Below, piece after piece: positions 26,585 to 35,801 of a stretch of DNA of 64,000 bases (positions are counted from its first letter, which is position 1; each line of letters opens with the position of its first letter). A model generated the notes under the pieces. It was not told the DNA's origin, did not search any database, and worked only from the letters and a program-made list of their open reading frames with translations. The DNA comes from Paenibacillus pasadenensis DSM 19293 (GTDB lineage Bacteria > Bacillota > Bacilli > Paenibacillales > Paenibacillaceae), in contig NZ_KE383857.1 in NCBI RefSeq assembly GCF_000422485.1, positions 64,064 to 128,063 on the forward strand. Reading direction: 5' to 3'. The translations under genes were made by a program, and so were the position numbers.

Positions 26585-27556
26585 ATGCACACCGGGAGAA
26601 TCCACTCTCTCGAAACGTTCGGAACGCTCGACGGTCCGGGAATCCGCTTCGTGCTGTTCATGCAGGGCTGCGCCTTGCAGTGCCGCTATTGCCATAACCC
26701 GGACAGCTGGGATACGGCCGCGGGACAGCCGCGCACGGTCGAGGAGGTGCTGGCCGAAATCGAACCGTACGTCGACTATTACAAAAGCTCCGGCGGCGGC
26801 ATCACGGTCACCGGCGGCGAGCCGACGCTGCAGGCGCCGTTTGTCGCCGAGCTGTTCCGCGAGTGCAAGAGGCGCTGGGGGCTGCACACGGCGCTCGACT
26901 CCTCTGGCTTCTGCGATCCGCATCACGCGGAGGCGCTGCTCGAGGCGACGGATCTGGTGCTGCTCGATCTGAAATACATGGATTCGGAAGGACACCGCAA
27001 GCTGACGACGCAGCCCAACGAGCGAATCCTGACGTTCGCCTGCCACTTGTCGCGCATGGGCATCCCGATGTGGATCCGCCGCGTGCTCGTGCCGGGACTG
27101 ACGGACAACGCTGCCGATCTGATGAAGCTAGGACGCTTCATCTCCGGCCTGCGCACGGTCGAGAAGGTGGAGGTGCTGCCTTATCACCGGATGGGCGTGT
27201 TCAAATGGCAGCAGCTCGGACGTCCCTACTCGCTGGAAGGCTACCGCGAACCGGACGCCAAAGAAGTCGATCGCGCCGTGAAATGGATCGAGCAAGGCCG
27301 CCGGGAAGGGGCCGCCGAGCAAGGGCGCAGAGAAGGAACGGCCGCCGAGCAAGGGCGCCGAAGCAGGGAGGCCGCCGATCAAGGACGCCAAGACGGGACG
27401 GCCGCGGCGAATGGCGGCATGGCCGAGACGGTGCGAGGCGCCGCCGGGCCGGAGGACGTGGGCAGCGCAGGCAGGCCTTGCAAGCAGAGCTTCGATGGCA
27501 GAACAGCCCCCGCACCAGGTCAGGAGCTGCGGTGCGCGGGCGGCAGCGGCGTCTAA
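26585..27556 (+). CDS. pflA: Pyruvate formate-lyase activating enzyme with long low-complexity tail
   Basis: 323 aa radical-SAM enzyme that installs the glycyl radical on PFL. The [4Fe-4S] motif C29-x3-C33-x2-C36 is in QGCALQCRYCHNP; SAM-binding GGE is in VTGGEPTLQ. Core homology ends near residue 235 (VKWIEQ), the normal enzyme length. The remaining ~88 residues are an odd extension of imperfect EQGRREGAA repeats and a Gly/Ala/Pro stretch with no known counterpart. The tail is continuous with the frame and ends just before a terminator. It lies downstream of array A2 and may have a separate promoter. Confidence 0.93.
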   Translation: MHTGRIHSLETFGTLDGPGIRFVLFMQGCALQCRYCHNPDSWDTAAGQPRTVEEVLAEIEPYVDYYKSSGGGITVTGGEPTLQAPFVAELFRECKRRWGLHTALDSSGFCDPHHAEALLEATDLVLLDLKYMDSEGHRKLTTQPNERILTFACHLSRMGIPMWIRRVLVPGLTDNAADLMKLGRFISGLRTVEKVEVLPYHRMGVFKWQQLGRPYSLEGYREPDAKEVDRAVKWIEQGRREGAAEQGRREGTAAEQGRRSREAADQGRQDGTAAANGGMAETVRGAAGPEDVGSAGRPCKQSFDGRTAPAPGQELRCAGGSGV

Positions 27557-27590
27557 ATCGGCAAAACGGCAGATGAGAAGAACGAATGAA

Positions 27591-27619
27591 TCCAAGGCGC
27601 TTGGGCGCCTTGGATTTTT
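27591..27619 (+). terminator. Terminator after pflA
   Basis: CCAAGGCGC pairs with GCGCCTTGG around TTGG, followed by ATTTTTGT. The stem resembles the ATCCAAGGC arm of array A6. Confidence 0.85.
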
Positions 27620-27950
27620 GTATATCTGCGCAGGTTGCCGAGATCGGAATGGAGGCGAACAGGGGAGGCTGTGGCCCAATTATTGGGTGACATTCCTAGC
27701 CTCGCGCTCTCGGAGAGTCTACTGCCCGGTTTTTCCGCGTAAAAGAACTCCTCGAGCGGATTCAGAGTCCGTCTCACTGTCCATGCGGCTAGACGAGGTG
27801 ATGTCGCATCGGCGGAGAGAGAGCTCGTATGTGGTAAATGTACCACTGGTGGAGGCGCATCGGTGGAAAGGGACGGTACGGGGCGTTTTGTTTTGTATGA
27901 TTTTTCGTCCGACTCCGATAGAATCGTAGGAGTAGAAGCGAGAGCGAAGG
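27620..27950. other. Intergenic region upstream of the VanX-like gene
   Basis: No gene is supported. It contains a single CCGGTTTTTCCGCG element (27727-27740) like the core of arrays A1, A4 and A5, a GTGGTAAATGTACCAC palindrome near 27831, and TAGAAT (27919-27924) as a possible -10 for the downstream gene. Confidence 0.45.
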
Positions 27951-27962
27951 AGGAGAGAGTCG

Positions 27963-28949
27963 ATGAGTCGAACGCGAAAAGCCGCCATGCTTGCAGCCGC
28001 CGCCGCGCTGCTGCTGAGCGCCTGCGACGCAGGCGGCCAAGGTGCCGCCAGCGGCAGCCTTGAAGCGGCCGGCGGCAGCGCGAATGCCGCTGCGCTAAGC
28101 GCCGCCGCATCGCCAAGCCCCGCCGCATCGCCGGGCAACGGCGCTGAGCCGGCCGCTTCCGCTGCGCTAAGCGCCGCCGCATCGCCGGGCAACGGCGCTG
28201 AGCCGGCTGCTTCCGCTGCGCCAAGCGCCGCCGCATCGCCGGCTCCGGCCGAGCCGGCCGCTTCGCCGGCTCCGGCGATGTCGCCGAAGCCCGCCTCGCC
28301 CAGGGAGGAGAAGAAGCCCGTGCCCGAACGCAAGCGCAAGCTGCCGTCCGGCTTCGTCTATGTGGACGAAGTCATTCCGACGGCGCAATACGAGATCCGC
28401 TATTTCACGGACTATAACTTCGTCGGAGCGCGGCTGGACGGCTACAATGCCCCCTACGCGATCCTCACGAAGCAGGCGGCCGAGGCGCTCAAGGAAGCCC
28501 ATGACTTCCTGGCGCCCAAGGGCTACGGCCTGAAAATCTTCGACGCCTACCGTCCGGCCAAGGCGGTGCGGCAGTTCGTCGCCTGGTCCAAGGACGCCTC
28601 CGACCAGCGGATGAAGGAGGAGTTCTACCCCGAGGTGGACAAGGCGAAGGCGTTCAAGCTCGGCTATATCTCCTCGCGCTCCGGCCATTCGCGGGGAAGC
28701 ACGGTCGATCTGACGCTGTTCGAGCGGAAGACGGGCAAGGAGGCCGACATGGGCTCGCCGTTCGATTTTTTCGGGGACATCTCGAGCCACGGCACCCCCG
28801 AGATCGGCAAGGCGCCGGCGGAGCGGCGCGCGCTGCTCAAGCGGGCGATGGAGCTGGCGGGCTTCAAGCCGTACAGCAAGGAATGGTGGCATTACACGTT
28901 GGAGAAGGAGCCGTTTCCTAAGAAATACTTCGATTTCGATATCGAATAA
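27963..28949 (+). CDS. Lipoprotein of the D-alanyl-D-alanine dipeptidase family (VanX-like, peptidase M15D)
   Basis: 328 aa. A lipobox (LLLSAC) anchors it outside the membrane. A ~90-residue Ala/Pro/Ser-rich linker with duplicated [14 protein letters not shown] units follows. The zinc peptidase domain (from ~125) has [11 protein letters not shown] (zinc His and Asp) and KEWWHYTLE (catalytic Glu and zinc His). VanX-type enzymes hydrolyse D-Ala-D-Ala; an exported form more likely trims or recycles wall peptides than gives vancomycin resistance. AAGGAGG precedes the ATG. Confidence 0.88.
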   Translation: MSRTRKAAMLAAAAALLLSACDAGGQGAASGSLEAAGGSANAAALSAAASPSPAASPGNGAEPAASAALSAAASPGNGAEPAASAAPSAAASPAPAEPAASPAPAMSPKPASPREEKKPVPERKRKLPSGFVYVDEVIPTAQYEIRYFTDYNFVGARLDGYNAPYAILTKQAAEALKEAHDFLAPKGYGLKIFDAYRPAKAVRQFVAWSKDASDQRMKEEFYPEVDKAKAFKLGYISSRSGHSRGSTVDLTLFERKTGKEADMGSPFDFFGDISSHGTPEIGKAPAERRALLKRAMELAGFKPYSKEWWHYTLEKEPFPKKYFDFDIE

Positions 28950-29004
28950 ATCTATGATTCCATCCAATTTTATCGAATTTATTTAATAAAACCTTACCCT
29001 GACG

Positions 29005-29036
29005 TTGACGGATCCCTGACACAGGTCTTCTATGCT
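29005..29036 (+). promoter_or_regulatory. Candidate promoter of the iron/phosphonate-type ABC operon
   Basis: TTGACG (29005-29010) with TTCTAT (29028-29033, 17 bp) or TATGCT (29031-29036, 20 bp). The -35 is good, the -10 ambiguous. Confidence 0.35.
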
Positions 29037-29070
29037 TGTAGCATCAAGACATTGATCAGGAGGTTTCGAT

Positions 29071-30186
29071 ATGCCAGCTATGGTCCGCCGCAAGACCGTT
29101 ACCGCCCTTCTCGCCCTGTCGCTTTCCCTCGCCGTATCCGCGTGCGGAGCCCAGAACGCGTCCCAGAATGCAGCCGGTCCCGCTGCAGAAGGACAGGCTC
29201 CGGCCGGCACGGAAGCATCAACTGCTCCGGAGGCATCGACGGCGCCGTCCAAATCGGACGAGCCGCTCGTCGTCTACCTGAACGACTTCGACGAAATCAT
29301 CCAGCCGATGTTCGAGCAGGCGACCGGCTACAAGCTGGAGCTCGTATCCGGCAACGGCGCCGAGCTGGCCTCCCGCATCGAAGCGGAGAAGGGTAATCCG
29401 CACTGGGATGTCGTCTGGATGGATTCCATGCCGTTGATCGACCAGTTGGGCAAAACCGGCCGACTACTGGAGGGCTGGACGCCGGCGGACATCGGCAACC
29501 TGACCGACTTCGCCAGCGGACTCGTGCCGGCGAACGGAACCTATTACCCGACCGGCGCCCATGCTGCCGCCGTCATCGCCTACAACACGAAAGCCTTCAC
29601 GAAGGACACGGCTCCGAAGACATGGGCCGATCTGGCCGATGCGAAGTTCAAGAATGCGCTGGGCATGGCTGATCCTGCCGTCGCCGCCCCGGCCTATCCG
29701 TTCGTCTCCTATTTCTTCCAGAGCCAAGGCATGGATGCCGCTAAAGGGTATTTCGACAGCCTGTTCAAAAACGGCATGCATGTGTACCCGAAAAATCCGA
29801 ACGTCGCCAAAGCGCTGACCGGCGGGGAAATCAAGGCAGCCGCCCTTCAGGAAAGCAACGCCTACGCGCTGAAAAACAAAGGCGAGCCGGTCGATATCAT
29901 CTGGCCTGCCGAAGGAGCCCCTGCGTCGGTGCGCGTCGCCGCGATCCAGAAAGAGACGAAGCATCTGGAAGCCGCCAAGGCGTTTGTCGAGTTCCTGCTG
30001 GATCCCGCGACGCAGCAGGCGCTGATCGACAAGGGCGAGGAGAGCTACTTCGAGCCTTCCGCCAAAGGCGTGAACGCCAAGGCCGACCGCGCGGGAGATG
30101 CCAAGCTTGTTTTGGCTGAAGCGGCTTGGGCCGGCGAGCATGAAGGCGAGATCAAGCAATGGTTCGCGGACAAAGCGGTGAAGTGA
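29071..30186 (+). CDS. ABC transporter substrate-binding lipoprotein (Fe3+/AEP type)
   Basis: 371 aa. Signal peptide with lipobox AVSAC, a Ser/Thr/Pro/Ala linker, then a periplasmic-binding-protein fold of the FbpA/PotD/PhnS class (DVVWMDSMPLIDQLGKTGRL, GTYYPTGAHAAAVIAYNTKAF, PVDIIWPAEGAPA). The GAHAA and WPAEGAP segments are seen in iron and 2-aminoethylphosphonate binders, but no iron Tyr pair can be assigned with confidence. AGGAGG is 7 bases before the ATG. First gene of a five-gene transporter unit. Confidence 0.85.
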   Translation: MPAMVRRKTVTALLALSLSLAVSACGAQNASQNAAGPAAEGQAPAGTEASTAPEASTAPSKSDEPLVVYLNDFDEIIQPMFEQATGYKLELVSGNGAELASRIEAEKGNPHWDVVWMDSMPLIDQLGKTGRLLEGWTPADIGNLTDFASGLVPANGTYYPTGAHAAAVIAYNTKAFTKDTAPKTWADLADAKFKNALGMADPAVAAPAYPFVSYFFQSQGMDAAKGYFDSLFKNGMHVYPKNPNVAKALTGGEIKAAALQESNAYALKNKGEPVDIIWPAEGAPASVRVAAIQKETKHLEAAKAFVEFLLDPATQQALIDKGEESYFEPSAKGVNAKADRAGDAKLVLAEAAWAGEHEGEIKQWFADKAVK

Positions 30187-30190
30187 CGGA

Positions 30191-31882
30191 ATGAAGCTCC
30201 TGCCGAGTCAAGGCAACAGGACGGGCTGGCTGATGCTGGCCGTCCTGTTCGTCCTCATTCTGCTGCCGCTGCTCGCCGTCGTCATCCAGGTGCTCTTTCC
30301 CGGCATTTTCTTCGGCACCCTGAAGACCGGCGATCTTTCCTTGCTGCTCGACATCTTCAGACGGCCGCTATGGTATGCCTCGCTCAAAAATTCGGTCCTG
30401 CTCGGCCTGGGCACGACGGTTCTGGCCACGCTCCTCGGCGGAGCGCTGGCTTTTGCCCGTTCCCGCTGGGCCTTTCCGACGGCCAGACTGCTGGACATCT
30501 CGGTCTGGCTGCTGCTGATCACCCCTTCCTTCATTCTGGCGCAGGGATGGGTCATGTTCGCGGCTCCGGACGGCCTCGCCGCCCAGCGGCTGGGCTGGGA
30601 CGGAGCGTCCGCGCTGGTGTTCCAGCCAGCGGGGCTGATCGCCGTCATGACGCTGAGCAAGTTCCCGCTGGCCTATTTGACGGTGAAGGCGGCGCTGCAG
30701 TGGAGGGTCGAGAGGCTGAGCGACGCGGCGCGGCTGTCGGGCGCCTCTCCATGGACGGTGCTGCGCACCGTGGAGCTGCCGCTGCTGCTGCCCGCGATCG
30801 CTTCGGGAGCGATGCTGGTGTTCATGGACACGGTCGGCGACTTCGGCCTGCCCGCCTCCATCGCAGCCGTGTTCCGCTTTCCGACGCTGCCTTATTCCAT
30901 CTACTCCGCGCTGTACACATCCCCGATCCGCTTCGACATGGCAGGGGCGCTGTCGTTCTATCTCGTGCTGCTGATCGCGCTCGCGATGAGTGTCCAGCTG
31001 TATGCCATGCGCAAGTCGCGCTTCGACTTTCTCTCCTCGCGCGCGGTGGAGTCGCAGCCTCGCCGTCCGGCAAGGGGCGGCTCGCTGCTGGCGCTGGCCA
31101 ACTCGGCCTTTCTGGCGATCGCCATCGGCATCCCGCTTGGCTCCAATCTGCTGATGTCGCTGCAGGGCGACTCCGCCGGCGGCGGGTTCACGCTGGACCA
31201 TTACCGCGCTCTATTCCAGGGGGACAGCCGCCTCGCGCAGGGTCTGGCGCATAGCCTGGAAATTGCGCTGACCGCGGCGGCAATCGGACTTGTCGTCGGC
31301 TTCCTGACGGCGTATGTCCTGACCTATACCTCCTTCAGGCTGAAGAAGACGATCGACGTCCTGTCCCTCGTCTCGCTGGCGGTGCCGGGCATCGTGCTCG
31401 GCATCGGCTATATCTTCATCTGGAACCAGGCCTGGCTGCAGCACATCGGGCTGCTTCTGTACGGCACGCCGTGGATTCTCGCGCTCGGCGGCGTAGCCGG
31501 CGCCATCCCGGTCATCACCCGCATCATGGCGGGAGCGATGGCCCAGGTGCCGGAACGACTGCTGGCCGCGGCGCAGCTGCAAGGGGCCGGCTTCTTCTCT
31601 CGGCTGCGGACGGTGCTGGCGCCGCTCGTGAAGGGCGCTCTCCTCTCGGCCGGACTGACGGCGTTCGGCTCCAGCGTATTCGACCTGGCGCTGTCCTCCG
31701 TGCTGTATCCGCCCAACTATATGACACTGCCGGTCGTCATCAACAAAGCCTTCGAGGACCTCCGGTTCGGCTACGCATCGGCGGCGACGCTGACGGGAGC
31801 CGGACTGGTCGTCCTGATCATTCTGAGCGTGGACCTGCTGGCCCGGGGGACGCGCCGACGTTCAAGGAGAACGACTTCATGA
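30191..31882 (+). CDS. ABC transporter permease, fused two-domain (FbpB/ThiP type)
   Basis: 563 aa, about twelve membrane helices in two homologous halves, each with an EAA-like loop (DAARLSGASPWTVLRTVELP in the first, AAAQLQGAGFFSRLRTVLAP in the second). Such fused permeases serve iron(III), thiamine or phosphonate importers with one polypeptide. It starts 4 bp after the binding-protein stop and its stop overlaps the ATPase start by ATGA. Confidence 0.92.
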   Translation: MKLLPSQGNRTGWLMLAVLFVLILLPLLAVVIQVLFPGIFFGTLKTGDLSLLLDIFRRPLWYASLKNSVLLGLGTTVLATLLGGALAFARSRWAFPTARLLDISVWLLLITPSFILAQGWVMFAAPDGLAAQRLGWDGASALVFQPAGLIAVMTLSKFPLAYLTVKAALQWRVERLSDAARLSGASPWTVLRTVELPLLLPAIASGAMLVFMDTVGDFGLPASIAAVFRFPTLPYSIYSALYTSPIRFDMAGALSFYLVLLIALAMSVQLYAMRKSRFDFLSSRAVESQPRRPARGGSLLALANSAFLAIAIGIPLGSNLLMSLQGDSAGGGFTLDHYRALFQGDSRLAQGLAHSLEIALTAAAIGLVVGFLTAYVLTYTSFRLKKTIDVLSLVSLAVPGIVLGIGYIFIWNQAWLQHIGLLLYGTPWILALGGVAGAIPVITRIMAGAMAQVPERLLAAAQLQGAGFFSRLRTVLAPLVKGALLSAGLTAFGSSVFDLALSSVLYPPNYMTLPVVINKAFEDLRFGYASAATLTGAGLVVLIILSVDLLARGTRRRSRRTTS

Positions 31883-33006
31883 CAGCGATGCTGGAGATCA
31901 AGCAAGTAGGCAAATCGTACGGCAAGCAGGAGGTGCTGGGGAGCGTCGATCTGAGCGTGCAGACTGGAGAGATCATCAGCGTGCTCGGTCCGTCCGGCTG
32001 CGGCAAGTCGACGCTGCTGCAGCTGATCGCCGGCCTGCAGCAGCCGGACCGCGGCGAGATCCTGCTGCGCGGCAAGCTGGCCGCTTCCCGGTCCGCCATG
32101 CTGGCGCCGGAGAAGCGCGGCATCAACATGGTATTCCAGGATTATGCCTTGTGGCCCCATATGACGGTGTTCGAAAATATCGCCTACGGCATGCGCCGGA
32201 GCAGGCAGGACCAGGCCGGCATCAAGGCCTCCGTGGCGGAGCTGGCTGCGCTGCTCAGGCTGGAAGGACTGGAGCAGCGCCTGCCGCCGCAGCTGTCCGG
32301 CGGCCAGCAGCAGCGCGTCGCCATCGCGCGGGCGCTCGCGACCAAGCCGGATCTGATGCTGCTCGACGAGCCGCTCTCGAACCTCGACATGCAGCTGCGC
32401 GTCGAGATGCGCACGGAGATGGCCTATCTGTTCAAAAAGCTGGGCACGACGGTCTTCCATGTGACCCACGATCCGGAAGAAGCCTTCTCCATGGCCGACC
32501 GTCTGGTCATCATGCGCGAAGGCGCGATCGACCAGATCGGCACGCCTCAGGAATGCTGGCGCCGGCCGGCATCCGCATCGGCGGCCAAGCTGCTGGGAGC
32601 GGGCAATCGGCTGGAGGTCATGGGCAGGATCGGCGGGGGCGTATCGGTCGGAGAGGCGAAGCTGGCCGGGGTGTGGCCCGGCCAGCTGGCTGCGTCCAAC
32701 GCAGAAGGACCCGCTCAGCTGCTCTTCCGTCCGGATGCGGCGGATTTTCAGCCGCATGTCGTCTGCACCTCGGGCGAGGCCGCTGAATCAGCGGCTTCGC
32801 TGGAGCCGGCCTGGGAGCGGAACCGTCTGCCCGTGCATGTCGTGCACAGCGTCTTTGAGGGCAAGGGCTGGAGAGTGCTGGCCCGCACGTCCGACGGACA
32901 GCCGCTGACGTTCCTGCATCATCGGCCGCTCGCAGCCGGCGACGAGGGCCTGCTGACGATATCCCCGACCGATCTGTACCTTTATCCCATACTGGAGGCC
33001 AACTGA
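31879..33006 (+). CDS. ABC transporter ATP-binding protein
   Basis: 375 aa. Walker A GPSGCGKST, Q-loop VFQDYALWP, signature LSGGQQQR, Walker B LMLLDEP and switch His in VTHDPEE are all present. A C-terminal TOBE-like domain (~245-375) is typical of CUT1/iron/spermidine ATPases. ATG 31879 overlaps the permease stop and has AAGGAGAA upstream; a longer in-frame extension would run through the permease gene and is rejected. Confidence 0.95.
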   Translation: MTAMLEIKQVGKSYGKQEVLGSVDLSVQTGEIISVLGPSGCGKSTLLQLIAGLQQPDRGEILLRGKLAASRSAMLAPEKRGINMVFQDYALWPHMTVFENIAYGMRRSRQDQAGIKASVAELAALLRLEGLEQRLPPQLSGGQQQRVAIARALATKPDLMLLDEPLSNLDMQLRVEMRTEMAYLFKKLGTTVFHVTHDPEEAFSMADRLVIMREGAIDQIGTPQECWRRPASASAAKLLGAGNRLEVMGRIGGGVSVGEAKLAGVWPGQLAASNAEGPAQLLFRPDAADFQPHVVCTSGEAAESAASLEPAWERNRLPVHVVHSVFEGKGWRVLARTSDGQPLTFLHHRPLAAGDEGLLTISPTDLYLYPILEAN

Positions 33007-33011
33007 TCCTC

Positions 33012-33728
33012 ATGTCCCGAATACTCGCGTTGTCCGACATCCATGGCTTCACCGCCGAGGCTCGCCGGCTGCTGCAAGCGGCCGCCTACGAGCCGGGCCG
33101 GGACAAGCTCTTTCTGCTGGGCGATTATATCGATTACGAGCCGTGTACATGGAGTTCTCTGGACGAAATCATGGAGCTGACGGCCGGCGGCGCCGTCGCG
33201 CTCGCCGGCAACATGGAGCGGCATCTGCAGCGGCAGCTGGAGCAGGAGCTGGAGAGCCGCGGGAGCCTGGATCACGGCAGCTCCGTTCAGCTGCAGTTTC
33301 TGAAGCGCCTGCCGCTGCATGCCGCGGCTGGCGGATGGCTGTTCGTGCATGCCGGCATCCGTCCCGGAGTGCCTCTGGAGCGGCAGGCGGAGCGCGATCT
33401 CATCGGCATCCGGGAAGAATTCTGGGGGGCCGCGGAGGCCGCAGAGGCGCCGCCGATGCATGGCGGCGGGACGTTGGAGACAAGCGGCGAATGGCTGCCG
33501 CAAGTACAAATCGTGTTCGGGCATACGCCGACGCACAAGATCGGAGCGCCGCCGGGAGAGCTGTGGCGTGGTCCCGGCAAGCTCGGCATCGATACCGGGG
33601 CCAAGCATGGCCTGCGGCTGACGCTCGTCGATCTGACCGGACGCAAGGACTATTCCTGTCCGACTTCTCCCGCTGGTCCTGGTCAGGTGCAAGCCGCTGT
33701 CGCCATCAACGATTGGGAGGCGGGATAG
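33012..33728 (+). CDS. Metallophosphoesterase (PPP family)
   Basis: 238 aa. Di-metal motifs are in order: LSDIHGF, LLGDYIDYEP, LAGNMERH, IVFGHTPTH and GIDTGA, as in PPP-type phosphatases and Ap4A hydrolase-like enzymes. It is 5 bp behind the ATPase gene and therefore part of the transporter operon. A phosphoesterase beside an importer of iron/phosphonate type is compatible with use of a phosphorylated organic substrate, but the substrate is not shown. Confidence 0.87.
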   Translation: MSRILALSDIHGFTAEARRLLQAAAYEPGRDKLFLLGDYIDYEPCTWSSLDEIMELTAGGAVALAGNMERHLQRQLEQELESRGSLDHGSSVQLQFLKRLPLHAAAGGWLFVHAGIRPGVPLERQAERDLIGIREEFWGAAEAAEAPPMHGGGTLETSGEWLPQVQIVFGHTPTHKIGAPPGELWRGPGKLGIDTGAKHGLRLTLVDLTGRKDYSCPTSPAGPGQVQAAVAINDWEAG

Positions 33729-33732
33729 GGAG

Positions 33733-34626
33733 ATGAACCTGCTTAAATTCCAGATCGTCGAGCTGCTCGACAAGCACCGCAAAGTAACCGCCGTGGCAGA
33801 GGTGCTGGGCCTCAAGCAGCCTACGGTCACCTACCATATGAAGTCGCTGGAGCAGGAGTACGGCGTGAAGCTGTTCGAGCCTCGGATGGACAAGGTGATT
33901 CTGACCGAGGCTGGACGCGCCTTGCTGCATTTTGCCGGCAAAATCAACTGCCTGGCCTCCGAGGCGAAGCGGACCGTCCAGGAATACGGAACTCCTGGTA
34001 GAGGGACCCTCCGCGTCGGAGCCAGCTACGTCCCGGCTACCTATATGCTGCCGCGCCTGCTCAAGGAGTTTGCAGCGCGCCATCCCAAGGTGACGGTCAC
34101 GCTGGCGGTCAAGCCCTCTGCCGTGATCAAGGAGATGCTGCTGAATCACGAGATCGATCTCGGCGTCCTGTCGGCGGAGCCGTTCCGCCTGCCGATGCTG
34201 GACGTGCGCGAGCTCTGCGACGACGAGCTGGTGCTGGCGCATGCTCCGAGCCATTATCTGGCCGCGAGCTCTGAGCTGACCCCGGGCCTCCTCTGCACGG
34301 CTGATTTTGTTCTCCATGGACGGCATTCCAGCACGCGCGAGCTGACGGACCGCTGGCTGGAGCAGCATGGAGTCCAGCTGGAGCAGCACCTGGAGCTGGA
34401 TTCGCTGGAAGCGATCAAGCAGATGGTCATTCAGGGCGGGCATGTTACATTCGCATCGGGACTCGCGATCCAGGCAGAGGTGGCCAGAGGCCAGCTGCTG
34501 GCAAGAGCGATCCCGGAATTCCGCTATCGGCGCAAGATCAGCTGCACCACCAACCGCGACCGCCATCACTCCGGCCTGCTGGATAGCATGATGGAGCTGC
34601 TGCAGGACTGGGAGCATATTCAATAA
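33733..34626 (+). CDS. LysR family transcriptional regulator
   Basis: 297 aa. N-terminal winged HTH (VTAVAEVLGLKQPTVTYHMKSL), linker helix, then a LysR substrate-binding domain from ~90 (GTLRVGASYVPATYMLPRLL). It begins 4 bp after the phosphoesterase stop in the same direction, so it is likely the operon's own regulator, although LysR genes are more often divergent. No clear T-N11-A site stands out before the operon. Confidence 0.93.
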   Translation: MNLLKFQIVELLDKHRKVTAVAEVLGLKQPTVTYHMKSLEQEYGVKLFEPRMDKVILTEAGRALLHFAGKINCLASEAKRTVQEYGTPGRGTLRVGASYVPATYMLPRLLKEFAARHPKVTVTLAVKPSAVIKEMLLNHEIDLGVLSAEPFRLPMLDVRELCDDELVLAHAPSHYLAASSELTPGLLCTADFVLHGRHSSTRELTDRWLEQHGVQLEQHLELDSLEAIKQMVIQGGHVTFASGLAIQAEVARGQLLARAIPEFRYRRKISCTTNRDRHHSGLLDSMMELLQDWEHIQ

Positions 34627-34755
34627 ACCTTGGGCGGCATTCAACTTTTAACGGCGGATTTAACGCACTCGCCGACCCCTCTTGATGCTGCCTGGACAAG
34701 CCGGAGCTACAGTAAAGAAGCCGGAAGGCGAAAATCAGGCAGGGGAGCGGATGAG

Positions 34756-35616
34756 ATGAGAAGCATATGGAAAAAAGCGGCTGCGGCAGTATTGGCGGGT
34801 GGGCTATTGATGTCGATCAGCATGCAGCCGGGGCAGCGGGCCGAGGCGGCAAGCTCCGTCATGGTTCCTGGTTACGAAGTCAAGCTGCTGCTCAGCCCGT
34901 CAGCCACGCTCGGCGGAGACGGCAAGCCGTCCGCTGCGCTGGCGAGCGCTTTTGGGCTCGGTTCCGCGCAGAGCATCGGCGTGGAGTATTTCGACACCAG
35001 CTCCCTGGATTTGAATGCAAAGGGATGGGATGTGCGCTTCCGCAAGAAAGCCGACAAATCCAATTTTGAAATCAGCTACAAGAAGCGTTATCCCATCGTG
35101 AACGGGAATATCAACGCGGCGCTGGAGCAAGCCAGGCAGGAGGGCTTCACTTCTGCGGACGACAACTACGAGGCCGAGATCGACTGGAACTACAGCAAGC
35201 AGACGCTGAGCATTTCCACGGAGAAGAAGAAAAGCGCCTCGGGGTACAGCGGCACGGCTCTGCCGGCAGAAAGCAAGGCGCTCGGCATGGCGGTGGATGA
35301 AATTCCCGGCAAGCTGGACAACTGGAGCGCAACCGGCTGGGGCAAGAAAACGCTGTCGGCTTCAAGGGCGCATGGACCGGTAGCGGTAAGCAAATACGCC
35401 GGCGTCTTCAATGGGCTGGAGACGGATGTGGAGATCTGGCCCATCCGCAGCTCGTCCGGTACGGGTACGGAGACGATCGTGGAAGTTTCCTTCAAGACGG
35501 ACGATGCTGCCGAGGCCGCGGCGGAACGGGATAAGCTGATCGCCTTCCTGCAGGGCAAGGGCTGGCTGACGCCGCAGGATTCCCTCAAGACGCAGCTGAT
35601 CCTGGAGCGTTGCTAG
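34756..35616 (+). CDS. Secreted CYTH-like domain protein
   Basis: 286 aa. A signal peptide (basic MRSIWKK, hydrophobic core, cleavage near RAEAAS) directs export. The mature part resembles a CYTH/triphosphate tunnel fold: GYEVKLLL, YFDTSSLDL, GWDVRFRKKADKSNFEISYKK and NYEAEIDW, that is, acidic and basic residues alternating on strands. The classic ExExK is only partly kept (EVK). Family members bind or hydrolyse triphosphates and polyphosphate; exported versions are uncommon and uncharacterised. ATG 34756 follows AGGGGAG. Confidence 0.7.
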   Translation: MRSIWKKAAAAVLAGGLLMSISMQPGQRAEAASSVMVPGYEVKLLLSPSATLGGDGKPSAALASAFGLGSAQSIGVEYFDTSSLDLNAKGWDVRFRKKADKSNFEISYKKRYPIVNGNINAALEQARQEGFTSADDNYEAEIDWNYSKQTLSISTEKKKSASGYSGTALPAESKALGMAVDEIPGKLDNWSATGWGKKTLSASRAHGPVAVSKYAGVFNGLETDVEIWPIRSSSGTGTETIVEVSFKTDDAAEAAAERDKLIAFLQGKGWLTPQDSLKTQLILERC

Positions 35617-35633
35617 GCGGCGGAACGGAATTC

Positions 35634-35661
35634 AAGGCCTTCCTGCGGGAAGGTCTTTTTT
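35634..35661 (+). terminator. Terminator after the CYTH-like gene
   Basis: AAGGCCTTCC pairs with GGAAGGTCTT around TGCG, followed by a T-run. Confidence 0.8.
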
Positions 35662-35801
35662 GCGATGCTCATGCGGCCTGCAGCGCCCCGCGTGCAAGCG
35701 CCCCGAGCGCCGGCGCCATTGCGGCTGACGGCTTGCGCGGCTGCGGCGCGATGCGCTATGCTGGAACGGATGTTCTTATTTCTAATGAAGAAGGTGAGCC
35801 G

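Noticed and set aside
31471..31878. Extended N-terminus of the ABC ATPase
   Set aside because: It would run within the permease gene; the ATPase starts at ATG 31879 with its own ribosome site and ATGA overlap.
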